A stretch of 64,000 nucleotides of DNA from contig NZ_JBEPIJ010000005.1 in the NCBI RefSeq assembly GCF_040327995.1, positions 124,001-188,000 on the forward strand, written 5' to 3'. The notes below the pieces were generated by a model. It did not search any database. It had not been told where the DNA came from and saw nothing but the letters and a program-made list of their open reading frames with translations. Below are positions 56,554 through 64,000 of the stretch, in pieces. Both the position numbers and the translations under genes were made by a program. This DNA comes from Solimonas thermocellulolyticum. GTDB lineage: Bacteria > Pseudomonadota > Gammaproteobacteria > Nevskiales > Nevskiaceae. Each line of letters begins with the position of its first letter. The first letter of the stretch is position 1.

Positions 56554-59240
56554 GAATCGAACACGCAGTGCAGGCGCCAGTGGCCGTTGCCTGGCACGCA
56601 TTGGCTGCGGGCGAAAGCGCTGCCCGGTTGCAGATGGAGACCGCGCAGGGGCTGGAACCGGCGGAGGCGGAGCAGCGTCTGGCGCGCTTTGGCGAAAACC
56701 GCCTGGCCGAGCCGCCGCCACGCTCCAGGTGGCTCGCCTTCCTCGATCAGTTCAAGAGTCTGCTCATCCTGGTGCTGATCGGCGCCGCCGTCCTGGCGGG
56801 CGCCATCGGTGACCTCAAAGACGCGGTGGTGATCCTGGTGGTGGTGCTGTTCAATGCGCTGCTCGGCTTCTGGCAGGAACATCGCGCGGAGGCGACCCTC
56901 GCGGCACTGAAAAAGATGCTTTCGCCGCAGGCGCGCGTGCGCCGCGGCGGCCGCGTCGAGGAGATCCCCGCCGCGCAGCTGGTCCCCGGCGACATCGTGC
57001 TGCTGGAGGCGGGCGACCGGGTACCGGCCGACGGGCGGCTGGTCGCCGCGCACAATGTGGAGATCGAGGAAGCGGCCCTCACCGGCGAATCGCACCCGGT
57101 GGGCAAGGACGTGAGCGCCACCGTCGCCGAAGACGCGCCGCTGGCCGAGCGCATCAACATGGCCTTCATGAACACGGTGGTCACGCGCGGCCGGGCCGAG
57201 CTGCTGGTCACCGCGACCGGCATGGCCACCGAGATGGGGCGGCTTGCCGGCATGCTGGCCGAAGCGCGGCCCGGCCCGACGCCGCTGCAGATCCAGCTCG
57301 ACGCCCTGGGCCGGCGTCTGGCGCTGATCGCGGGCGTGGTCATCACGCTCATCTTCGTACTGGGTCTGCTGCGCGGCGTGCCCCTGTTCGAGGTGCTGCT
57401 CACCTCCATCGCGCTTGCCGTGGCGGCCATCCCCGAGGGTCTGCCGGCGGTGGTGACGGTGACGCTCGCGCTGGGCATGCACCGCATGGCGCAGCAGCGC
57501 GCCATCGTCAAGAAGCTCGCGGCGATCGAGACCCTGGGCTGCACCACGGTGATCTGCTCGGACAAAACCGGCACGCTCACCCTAAACCAGATGACCGCCC
57601 GTGCCGCCGTGTTCCGCGGGCGGCGCTTTGCCATCACGGGCGAAGGCTACGGCACGGCGGGAGACATCGCCGCCGAGGACGGCGGCCCGCTCCCGGATCT
57701 GGCCCCGCTGCTGCAGCCGGCGGCACTCGCCAACGACAGCCGCATCCGCGACGGGCAGTTGATCGGCGATCCCACCGAGGGCGCGCTGCTGGCCCTGGCG
57801 GCCAAGGGCGGGGTGGAAGCGGAACGGCTGGCGGCGCACAGCCCGCGCATCGCCGAGATCCCCTTCGATTCCGCATACAAGTTTCAGGCGAGCTTCCATC
57901 GTGACGGCGAGGGGGTGCGGATGCACGTGAAGGGCGCACCGGATGTGCTGCTCGCGCGTGCCGCGCGCGCGCCGGGTGAGAACGGCGAGTCCGCGCTGGA
58001 TGCTTCCTTCTGGCAGGCCGAGAACGAACGCCTGGCCGCCCGGGCCATGCGCGTGCTGGCCGTGGCCACGAAGACCATCCCCGCGCGCGACTTCGATCCG
58101 GCCGGCGATCTGATGGTCCATGCCTGCGACCTCCGCTTCGTCGGCCTGATCGGCATCATCGACCCGCCGCGACCCGAGGCGCGCGAGGCCATCGCCCTGT
58201 GCAAACGCGCCGGCATCGCGGTCAAGATGATCACCGGCGACCACCGGATCACCGCTGCCGCCATCGCCCACGAGCTGGGGCTGGAAGGCGAAGTGCTGGA
58301 GGGTCGCGAGCTCGACGCGATGAGCCCCGCGGCGCTGGCCGCGTGCATCGACGGCGTGGCCGTGTTCGCCCGCGTCGCACCCGAGCACAAGGTGCGCATC
58401 GTGCAGGCGCTGAAAGCGCAAGGCCACGTCACCGCCATGACCGGTGACGGCGTCAACGACGCGCCGGCGCTCAAGCACGCCGACATCGGCGTCGCCATGG
58501 GCATCACCGGCACCGAGGTGACCAAGGAAGCGGCCACCATGGTGCTCACCGACGACAACTTCGCCACCATCGTGCGGGCGGTCAAGGAAGGCCGCGCCAT
58601 CTACGACAACATGGTCAAGTTCGTGCGCTTCCAGCTCTCCACCAACATGGGCGCCATCCAGACCGTGCTGGGGGCGAGCCTGCTCGGCTGGCCCACTCCG
58701 TTCACCGCGATCCAGATCCTGTGGATCAACATCATCATGGACGGCCCGCCGGCCATGAGCCTGGGGGTGGAGCCGGCGCGCGCGGGCGTGATGCAGGACC
58801 CGCCGCGACGCCCCGACGCGCGCATCCTGACCACCGCGCGGCTCGTGCGGCTGTTCGGCTACGGCGCCATCATGATGCTGGGCACCCTGGCGCTGTTCCA
58901 CCATGCGCAACCACGGGGCGAGGCCTATGCGCTGACGCTCGCCTTCACCGCCTTCGTGCTGTTCCAGTTCTTCAACCTCTTCAACGCCCGCAGCGAGCAC
59001 GGCACGGCGTTCAACCGCCAGTTCTTCCGCAACCGCTGGCTGTGGCTGTCGCTGGTGGCGGTGCTCGCGCTGCAGGTGCTGGTGGTGCACTGGGGGCCGG
59101 CGCAGGCGATCTTCCGCACCACCGATCTCGCACTGACCGACTGGGCGCTGGCGGTTGCCGTCGCCTCCAGCGTGCTGCTGCTGGACGAGGCGCGCAAGCT
59201 TGCGCGGGCGGCGGCGCGCCGCATCCGGAGCCGGCGATGA
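56550..59240 (+). CDS. P2A-type cation-transporting ATPase (PMR1/SERCA-like, probably Ca2+)
   Basis: 896 residues, complete. The order is the N-terminal cation ATPase domain, actuator loop EAALTGESHPVGK near residue 175, M4 VAAIPEGLPAVVTV, phosphorylation site CSDKTGTLTLNQ with Asp near 338, ATP-binding KGAPDVLL, the hinge MITGDH and MTGDGVNDAPALKHADIG. M6 reads QILWINIIMDGPPAMSLGVEP, almost the PMR1/SPCA signature, implying Ca2+ or Mn2+ export driven by ATP. It overlaps the sodium channel (ATGA) and the antiporter (ATGA). Cation identity rests on motif matching only. Confidence 0.92.
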   Translation: MRIEHAVQAPVAVAWHALAAGESAARLQMETAQGLEPAEAEQRLARFGENRLAEPPPRSRWLAFLDQFKSLLILVLIGAAVLAGAIGDLKDAVVILVVVLFNALLGFWQEHRAEATLAALKKMLSPQARVRRGGRVEEIPAAQLVPGDIVLLEAGDRVPADGRLVAAHNVEIEEAALTGESHPVGKDVSATVAEDAPLAERINMAFMNTVVTRGRAELLVTATGMATEMGRLAGMLAEARPGPTPLQIQLDALGRRLALIAGVVITLIFVLGLLRGVPLFEVLLTSIALAVAAIPEGLPAVVTVTLALGMHRMAQQRAIVKKLAAIETLGCTTVICSDKTGTLTLNQMTARAAVFRGRRFAITGEGYGTAGDIAAEDGGPLPDLAPLLQPAALANDSRIRDGQLIGDPTEGALLALAAKGGVEAERLAAHSPRIAEIPFDSAYKFQASFHRDGEGVRMHVKGAPDVLLARAARAPGENGESALDASFWQAENERLAARAMRVLAVATKTIPARDFDPAGDLMVHACDLRFVGLIGIIDPPRPEAREAIALCKRAGIAVKMITGDHRITAAAIAHELGLEGEVLEGRELDAMSPAALAACIDGVAVFARVAPEHKVRIVQALKAQGHVTAMTGDGVNDAPALKHADIGVAMGITGTEVTKEAATMVLTDDNFATIVRAVKEGRAIYDNMVKFVRFQLSTNMGAIQTVLGASLLGWPTPFTAIQILWINIIMDGPPAMSLGVEPARAGVMQDPPRRPDARILTTARLVRLFGYGAIMMLGTLALFHHAQPRGEAYALTLAFTAFVLFQFFNLFNARSEHGTAFNRQFFRNRWLWLSLVAVLALQVLVVHWGPAQAIFRTTDLALTDWALAVAVASSVLLLDEARKLARAAARRIRSRR

Positions 59241-60367
59241 GTATCGGTGTGCTGGTCTCTCTCGCCCTTGGCCTGGCGCTGCTGATCGCCGGCGCGGAGC
59301 TGCTGGTGCGCGGCGCCTCGCGGCTGGCGCTGCGCTTCGGCATCTCGCCGCTCGTCGTGGGCCTGACCGTGGTCGCCTTCGGCACCAGTTCTCCGGAGCT
59401 GGCGGTCAGCGTGCAGGCCGGTCTGGCGGGTCAGGCCGGCATCGCCGCCGGCAACATCGTCGGCAGCAACATCTTCAACTTGCTGTTCATCCTCGGCCTG
59501 GCGGCGCTCATCCTGCCACTGGCAGTGTCGCAGCAACTGGTGGGTCTCGACGTACCGTTGATGATCGGCGTATCGCTGCTGTTCTGGGTCATGGCGCTGG
59601 ATGGCCGCATCGGCCGCTTCGACGGCCTGCTGCTCGCCGCCGGCATCGTCGGCTACACGGTGTTCGCCATCCACCAGGGGCGCAAGGAGAATCCGGAGAT
59701 CCAGGCCGAATACGCGCAAGAGTTCGGCGCCGCGAACGGCTGGCTTGGCCGCCTGCCGGTGCAGCTGGCACTGATCGCTGGCGGGCTGGCGCTGCTGGTG
59801 CTCGGCGCCACCTGGCTGGTGGACAGCGCCGTGGCCATCGCACGTGTGCTGGGCGTGAGCGAGGTGGTGATCGGCCTCACCATCGTCGCCGCCGGCACCA
59901 GCCTGCCCGAGGTCGCCACATCGATCGTCGCCGCGCTACGCGGTGAGCGCGACATCGCGGTGGGCAACGTGGTCGGCAGCAGCATCTTCAACCTGCTGGC
60001 AATCGGCGGCATCGCGGCGCTGGTCACGCCCGGCGGTCTCGAGGTCGCCCCGGCACTGGTGACCTTCGATCTGCCGGTGATGGCCGCGGTGGCCTTTGCC
60101 TGCCTGCCGATCTTTGCCACCGGCCACCGGATTGCGCGCTGGGAAGGTGCGCTGTTCTTCACCTATTACGTGGCGTACGTGACCTTCCTGATCCTCGCGG
60201 CGACCCAGCATGACACGCTGCCGCTGTTCGGCGGCGCGATGCTCGGCTTTGTGCTGCCGCTGACCGCCGTGACCCTGCTCGTTCTATGGGTCCGTACGCG
60301 CGCAACGGCCCCGTACGACGGCCTCGACACCCACCGCAACACCCACCGCAACACCAATGGAGGTTGA
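59237..60367 (+). CDS. Calcium/sodium antiporter, YrbG-like CaCA family
   Basis: 376 residues and about ten helices in two inverted repeats. Alpha-1 is AFGTSSPELAVSVQAGLAG then GNIVGSNIFNLLFILGL; alpha-2 is AAGTSLPEVATSIVAALRG then GNVVGSSIFNLLAIGG. Both carry the ion-binding Glu and Asn. A cytosolic loop near 145-165 is short (ENPEIQAEYAQEF). The exchanger would use the Na+ gradient to expel Ca2+. It overlaps the ATPase stop and is followed 2 bp later by the zinc-ribbon gene. The C-terminal tail repeats Thr-His-Arg-Asn. Confidence 0.92.
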   Translation: MSIGVLVSLALGLALLIAGAELLVRGASRLALRFGISPLVVGLTVVAFGTSSPELAVSVQAGLAGQAGIAAGNIVGSNIFNLLFILGLAALILPLAVSQQLVGLDVPLMIGVSLLFWVMALDGRIGRFDGLLLAAGIVGYTVFAIHQGRKENPEIQAEYAQEFGAANGWLGRLPVQLALIAGGLALLVLGATWLVDSAVAIARVLGVSEVVIGLTIVAAGTSLPEVATSIVAALRGERDIAVGNVVGSSIFNLLAIGGIAALVTPGGLEVAPALVTFDLPVMAAVAFACLPIFATGHRIARWEGALFFTYYVAYVTFLILAATQHDTLPLFGGAMLGFVLPLTAVTLLVLWVRTRATAPYDGLDTHRNTHRNTNGG

Positions 60368-60369
60368 AG

Positions 60370-60633
60370 ATGAAATGCCCAGCCTGCAAAGACGCCACCC
60401 TCGCGATCACCGAGCGCCAGGGCATCGAGATTGACTACTGTCCCGAGTGCCGCGGCGTGTGGCTGGATCGCGGCGAGCTCGACAAGCTCATCGAGCGTGC
60501 CGATCGGGCGGCGGGCGAGCGCCCGCGCGACGGCGATCCCGGGCGCCACGCGCGTCACGAGCCCCGCTACCGCGACGATGGCGGCTACCGCCACAAGCCG
60601 CGCAAGTCCTTCCTGCACGAGCTGTTCGACTGA
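60370..60633 (+). CDS. zf-TFIIB-domain protein (copy B, intact)
   Basis: 87 residues. MKCPACKDATLAITERQGIEIDYCPECRGVWLDRGELDKLIERAD is the complete TFIIB-like zinc ribbon (CPAC ... CPEC) seen in many small bacterial proteins of unknown function. A charged, disordered tail ends in KSFLHELFD, a conserved hydrophobic terminus. It starts 2 bp after the antiporter stop and overlaps DUF6671 (TGATG), so it is co-expressed with the ion-transport genes. The broken copy A is at 50224. Confidence 0.83.
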   Translation: MKCPACKDATLAITERQGIEIDYCPECRGVWLDRGELDKLIERADRAAGERPRDGDPGRHARHEPRYRDDGGYRHKPRKSFLHELFD

Positions 60634-61511
60634 TGACCCGTGAACGGCGCCTGCGAGAATCCGCCGGTTCGTTTCCGTACGGCGGCCGGCGTGTCGCATT
60701 GCTCACGCAGCATGGCAAGGAACGGGTGATCGCGCCGGTGCTCGAGCCCAGCCTCGGCTGCCGGATCGAACGGGTCGAAGGCTTCGATACGGACCGGCTC
60801 GGCACTTTCACCCGCGACATTCCGCGCGACGGCACGCAACTCGAGGCCGCTCGCAAGAAGGCGCGCATCGGCATGGCGCTGTCCGGGATGCGCTACGGGC
60901 TGGCCAGCGAAGGCAGCTTCGGACCGGATCCGTTTGCCGGGCTGTTTCCCTGGAATCTGGAGCTGGTGGTCTTCGTTGACGACCTGCTCGGCATCGAGGT
61001 CGTCGGGGTCGCGCAGGGTCCGGCGATGAGCGCCCATCGGCTGGCGGAAGACTGGACCGCTGTCGAGGAATTTGCCCGGGCCAATGATTTTCCCAAGCAC
61101 CAACTCGTGCTCAGGCCACAGAGCGAGGACGACCCGCGTATCCGCAAGGGGATCGCCGACTGGTCCACGCTCGAGGCCGCCTACGCCTGGGCGGCCCGGC
61201 AGTCGGCCGGCGGGCGCGTGTTTGTCGAGACGGATTTGCGCGCGCACGCCAACCCCACGCGCATGGACAACATCCGCCGCGCGGCCGGGGATCTGGCGAA
61301 GAAGCTTGCCTCCCCGTGTCCGGCCTGCGGCACGCCGGGCTTCTGGATCGTCGAGCGCATCGCGGGTCTGCCCTGCAGCGACTGTGGCACGCCCACCCGC
61401 GAGATACGCGCCGATGTTCACGGCTGCGTGAAGTGCCCGCATCGCGAAAGGCGCGAACGTACCGACCGGCAGCATGCCGATCCCGGGCGCTGCGATTACT
61501 GCAATCCTTGA
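60633..61511 (+). CDS. DUF6671-family zinc-ribbon protein (copy B)
   Basis: 292 residues, overlapping the zf-TFIIB stop. It has the same plan as copy A: VALLTQHGKERVIAPVLEPSLGC, DTDRLGTFTRDIPRDGTQLEAARKKARIGMALSG, LASEGSFGPDP, ETDLRAHANPTRMDNIRRAAGDLAKKL, and four CxxC knuckles ending RCDYCNP. The first domain resembles no enzyme I can name; the His in LTQHGKE and the Glu in SEG are the most constant residues between the two copies. pyrC follows after 20 bp. Confidence 0.8.
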   Translation: MTRERRLRESAGSFPYGGRRVALLTQHGKERVIAPVLEPSLGCRIERVEGFDTDRLGTFTRDIPRDGTQLEAARKKARIGMALSGMRYGLASEGSFGPDPFAGLFPWNLELVVFVDDLLGIEVVGVAQGPAMSAHRLAEDWTAVEEFARANDFPKHQLVLRPQSEDDPRIRKGIADWSTLEAAYAWAARQSAGGRVFVETDLRAHANPTRMDNIRRAAGDLAKKLASPCPACGTPGFWIVERIAGLPCSDCGTPTREIRADVHGCVKCPHRERRERTDRQHADPGRCDYCNP

Positions 61512-61531
61512 ACGAGCCGCAGAACCCACGA

Positions 61532-62575
61532 ATGAACCCCACCCGCCTGACCCTCACGCGCCCCGACGACTGGCACCTGCACCTGCGCGACGGCGAGATG
61601 CTGGCAGCGGTGCTCCCCGACACCGCGCGGCGCTTCGCCCGCGCCATGGTCATGCCCAACCTCGATCCGCCCGTGCGCACGGTGGACGAGGCCCGCGCCT
61701 ACCGCGAGCGCATCCTGGCGGCGCTGCCGGCGGGCCTGTCCTTCGAGCCGCTGATGACGCTCTATCTCACCGATCACACCTCGCCCGAGGAGATCGTCCG
61801 CGCCCGCGAGAGCGGCTTCGTGTACGGCGTGGGCGAGGCCTTCCTCGCCGGGGCGACGACCAACGCCCAATGGGGTGTCAGCGACTTCGCGCGCTGCGAC
61901 GCGGTATTCGCCGCCATGGAGGAAACCGGCCTGCCGCTGCTGCTGCACGGCGAGGTGACCGACCCCGCAGTTGATGTCTTCGACCGCGAGGCGGTGTTCA
62001 TCGAGCGGCACCTGATCCCCATCGTCGCGCGGTTCCCGCGCCTGAAAGTGGTGCTGGAACACATCACCACGCGGCAGGCGGTCGAGTTCGTCGGGGCGGC
62101 GGGGCCCAACGTGGCCGCCACCATCACCGCGCACCATCTGCTGCTCAACCGCAACGCGTTGTTCGCCGGCGGCATCCGCCCGCATGCCTACTGCCTGCCG
62201 GTGCTGAAACGCGAGGAACACCGCCGCGCGCTCGTCGCCGCCGCCACCAGCGGCAACCCCAAGTTCTTCCTCGGTACCGACAGCGCCCCGCACGCGCGGC
62301 GCACCAAGGAGTCGGCTTGCGGCTGCGCCGGCATCTACACCGCGCACGCGGCGCTGGAACTCTATGCCGAAGTATTCGAACAGGCCGGCGCACTCGACAA
62401 GCTGGAAGCGTTCGCCAGTTTCCACGGTCCCGATTTCTACGGCTTGCCGCGCAATCGCGACAGGGTGACGCTGGTGAAGCAGGCCTGGCCGGTGCCGCTG
62501 GAGATCGGCCTCGGCGGGGACGCCCTGGTACCCCTTAGGGCTGGGGAAACGGTGCGGTGGAGGCTGACGCAATGA
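61532..62575 (+). CDS. pyrC: Dihydroorotase PyrC with an atypical metal-bridging residue
   Basis: 347 residues, the homodimeric PyrC type. The metal ligands of DWHLHLRD (residues 13-20), HGEVTD, EHITT and GTDSAPHA are present, and the substrate MPN and SCGCAG segments are intact. Difference: where E. coli and most PyrC have the carbamylated Lys in AKLYPANATTN, this protein has GEAFLAGATTN, so residue 102 is Glu (codon 61835-61837). Some amidohydrolases use Glu as the bridging ligand, so activity is possible but not assured. It catalyses carbamoyl-aspartate ring closure in pyrimidine synthesis. It lies 20 bp after DUF6671. Confidence 0.92.
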   Translation: MNPTRLTLTRPDDWHLHLRDGEMLAAVLPDTARRFARAMVMPNLDPPVRTVDEARAYRERILAALPAGLSFEPLMTLYLTDHTSPEEIVRARESGFVYGVGEAFLAGATTNAQWGVSDFARCDAVFAAMEETGLPLLLHGEVTDPAVDVFDREAVFIERHLIPIVARFPRLKVVLEHITTRQAVEFVGAAGPNVAATITAHHLLLNRNALFAGGIRPHAYCLPVLKREEHRRALVAAATSGNPKFFLGTDSAPHARRTKESACGCAGIYTAHAALELYAEVFEQAGALDKLEAFASFHGPDFYGLPRNRDRVTLVKQAWPVPLEIGLGGDALVPLRAGETVRWRLTQ

Positions 62576-62684
62576 ACGATAGCGATCAACGCTCGATGGT
62601 GATGACCAGCGCACCCCGCCTCTTGAACGGGCAAGGCCGATCACAGCTTTCGCGGCATCGTACCCCTGCGTCCGGAGTTATCGC

Positions 62685-64000
62685 GTGACCGCCAATCGCA
62701 GAAGCAGAATCGTCACCGCGGGCGTGCAGCGCTCGCCCAACCGCGCACTGCTGCGCGCGGTGGGTTTCGGCGACCGGGACTTCGACAAGCCCATCGTCGG
62801 CGTGGCCAACGCGCACAGCACCATCACGCCCTGCAACAGCGGCGTCGGGGCGCTCGCGGCGCGCGCCGAGGCCGCGTTGAAAGCGGCCGGCGCCATGCCG
62901 CAGGTGTTCGGCACCATCACCATCTCCGACGGCATCGCCATGGGCACCGAAGGCATGAAGTACTCGCTGGTGTCGCGCGAGGTCATCGCCGACGCCATCG
63001 AGACCGTGTGCAACGGCCAGAGCCTGGACGGGTTGCTCGCCACCGGCGGCTGCGACAAGAACATGCCGGGCGCGATGATCGCCATCGCGCGCCTGAACAT
63101 CCCGGCGGTCTTCGTCTACGGCGGCACCATCAAGCCGGGCCGCTATAAAGGCCGCGACCTCACCATCGTGAGCGCCTTCGAGGCGGTGGGCGAGTACGTC
63201 GCGGGCAAGATCGCCGGGCAGGAGCTGCTCGAGATCGAGCGGCGCGCCTGCCCGGGCGCGGGCTCCTGCGGCGGCATGTACACCGCCAACACCATGGCCT
63301 CGCTGTTCGAGGCCATGGGCATGAGCCTGCCGTATTCCTCGACCATGGCGGCGGAGGACGCGGAGAAGGCACAGAGCGCCGCGCAGTCCGCGGAGGTTCT
63401 GGTCGAGGCGATCAAAAAACAGATCCTGCCGCGCAACCTCCTCACCCGCGCCGCGTTCGAGAATGCGCTGGCCGTGCTGATGGCGCTCGGCGGTTCCACC
63501 AACGCCGTGCTGCACCTGCCGGCGATCGCGCACGCCGCCGGGGTGAGGCTCACGCTCGACGATATCGATGCGTTCAGCCGGCGCGTGCCGGTGCTGTGCG
63601 ACCTGAAGCCGTCCGGGCGCCATGTCGCCACCGACCTGCACCGCGCGGGCGGTATCCCCCAGGTGATGAAGCTCCTGCTCACCCACGGCCTGCTGCACGG
63701 CGACGCGCTCACCGTGACCGGGCAGACCCTCGCCGAAGTGCTGCGAGACGTGCCCGAGGAACCTGCCGCCGCGCAGGACGTCATCCGGCCCTGGTCCCGC
63801 CCGGTGTACCCGCACGGCCATCTGGCCATCCTGCGGGGCAATCTCGCCGAAGAGGGGGCGCTCGCCAAGACCAGCGGCGTCAAGGTTCCGAAGATCACCG
63901 GCCCGGCGCGCGTATTCGATTCGGAAGAAGCGTGCATGGAGGCGATCCTGGCGCGCAAGATCAAGCCCGGCGACGTGGTGGTGATCCGCTACGAAGGCCC
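62685..64000 (+). CDS. ilvD: Dihydroxy-acid dehydratase (3' end outside window)
   Basis: 438 codons are visible from GTG 62685 (GGAG eight bases upstream) to the right edge; the family runs to about 555-620. The three iron-sulfur Cys contexts are ITPCNSG, GGCDKNMPG and CPGAGSCGGMYTANTM. TISDGIAMGTEGMKYSLVSREVIADAIE is the catalytic neighbourhood. It dehydrates dihydroxy-acids in valine, isoleucine and pantothenate synthesis. The 109 bp between pyrC and this gene hold no gene or clear promoter. Confidence 0.94.
   Translation, partial: MTANRRSRIVTAGVQRSPNRALLRAVGFGDRDFDKPIVGVANAHSTITPCNSGVGALAARAEAALKAAGAMPQVFGTITISDGIAMGTEGMKYSLVSREVIADAIETVCNGQSLDGLLATGGCDKNMPGAMIAIARLNIPAVFVYGGTIKPGRYKGRDLTIVSAFEAVGEYVAGKIAGQELLEIERRACPGAGSCGGMYTANTMASLFEAMGMSLPYSSTMAAEDAEKAQSAAQSAEVLVEAIKKQILPRNLLTRAAFENALAVLMALGGSTNAVLHLPAIAHAAGVRLTLDDIDAFSRRVPVLCDLKPSGRHVATDLHRAGGIPQVMKLLLTHGLLHGDALTVTGQTLAEVLRDVPEEPAAAQDVIRPWSRPVYPHGHLAILRGNLAEEGALAKTSGVKVPKITGPARVFDSEEACMEAILARKIKPGDVVVIRYEG

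Noticed and set aside
40266..61511. Known transmissible heat-resistance (LHR/tLST) island
   Set aside because: Only htpX-like and some envelope genes fit; Hsp20, ClpG/ClpK, YfdX, HdeD, thioredoxin and KefB/KefC are absent.
40339..61511. Firm claim that the accessory block was horizontally acquired
   Set aside because: The truncated rluB and gene content suggest it, but GC and codon use look similar by eye and the right boundary is not defined; composition statistics would be needed.

Overview
The window is a high-GC chromosome segment from a gammaproteobacterium. The evidence is gene order as well as content: xseB-ispA-dxs, rimP-nusA-infB-rbfA-truB-rpsO-pnp, smc-zipA-ligA (ZipA is a gammaproteobacterial division protein), trpS-scpA-scpB-rluB, and a CysB/CysG pair. 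PhaR points to polyhydroxyalkanoate storage. The layout suggests a Chromatiales/Ectothiorhodospiraceae-like or related lineage, but the genus cannot be fixed from sequence alone.

Positions 1-40265 are mainly core genome. In order they hold sulfur assimilation (cysB partial, cysG), isoprenoid precursors (dxs, ispA) with xseB, and topoisomerase IV (parE and parC, separated by a decayed VapC toxin fragment). Then come membrane proteostasis (htpX), the long transcription/translation operon with an attenuator-like leader, and a convergent pnp/phaR junction that contains a strong candidate small RNA. These are followed by gluQ, a CbbY-type phosphatase, a three-gene glycerol/ether-lipid-like redox cluster (FAD oxidase, G3P dehydrogenase, FGGY kinase), an Mpo1-like protein and queF. 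The block ends with smc-zipA-ligA, bolA, yciB, a YciO-type protein, trpS, scpA, scpB and an rluB that is cut off before its C-terminal part.

Positions 40266-61511 look like an accessory block that begins exactly where rluB is truncated, at an imperfect direct repeat. Its left arm is a reverse-strand signalling operon (dgkA, LuxR/GAF regulator, hybrid histidine kinase, receiver protein). It faces an envelope/stress arm: a SnoaL-like exported protein, OmpW, an exported unknown, a ribosome hibernation factor coupled to a second HtpX, a DUF2490 outer-membrane protein and a Tll0287-like heme protein. Two decayed terC 5' ends lie in this arm. Next come bioD, a long TsaC/Sua5, an SbtA-SbtB bicarbonate transporter pair and a CorA channel. 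The block finishes with a tightly coupled set: a NavAb-type voltage-gated sodium channel, a PMR1-like P2A Ca2+ ATPase and a Ca2+/Na+ antiporter. Copies of two zinc-ribbon genes (zf-TFIIB and DUF6671) bracket the bioD-to-antiporter segment; one zf-TFIIB copy is broken.

From 61532 the window returns to metabolism with pyrC, which carries a Glu where the carbamylated metal-bridging Lys is expected, and the start of ilvD. No rRNA, tRNA, CRISPR array, intact insertion sequence or prophage was recognised. The strongest leads are the channel-pump-antiporter operon with its duplicated zinc-ribbon companions, the sRNA opposite pnp, the rluB junction and the altered PyrC.
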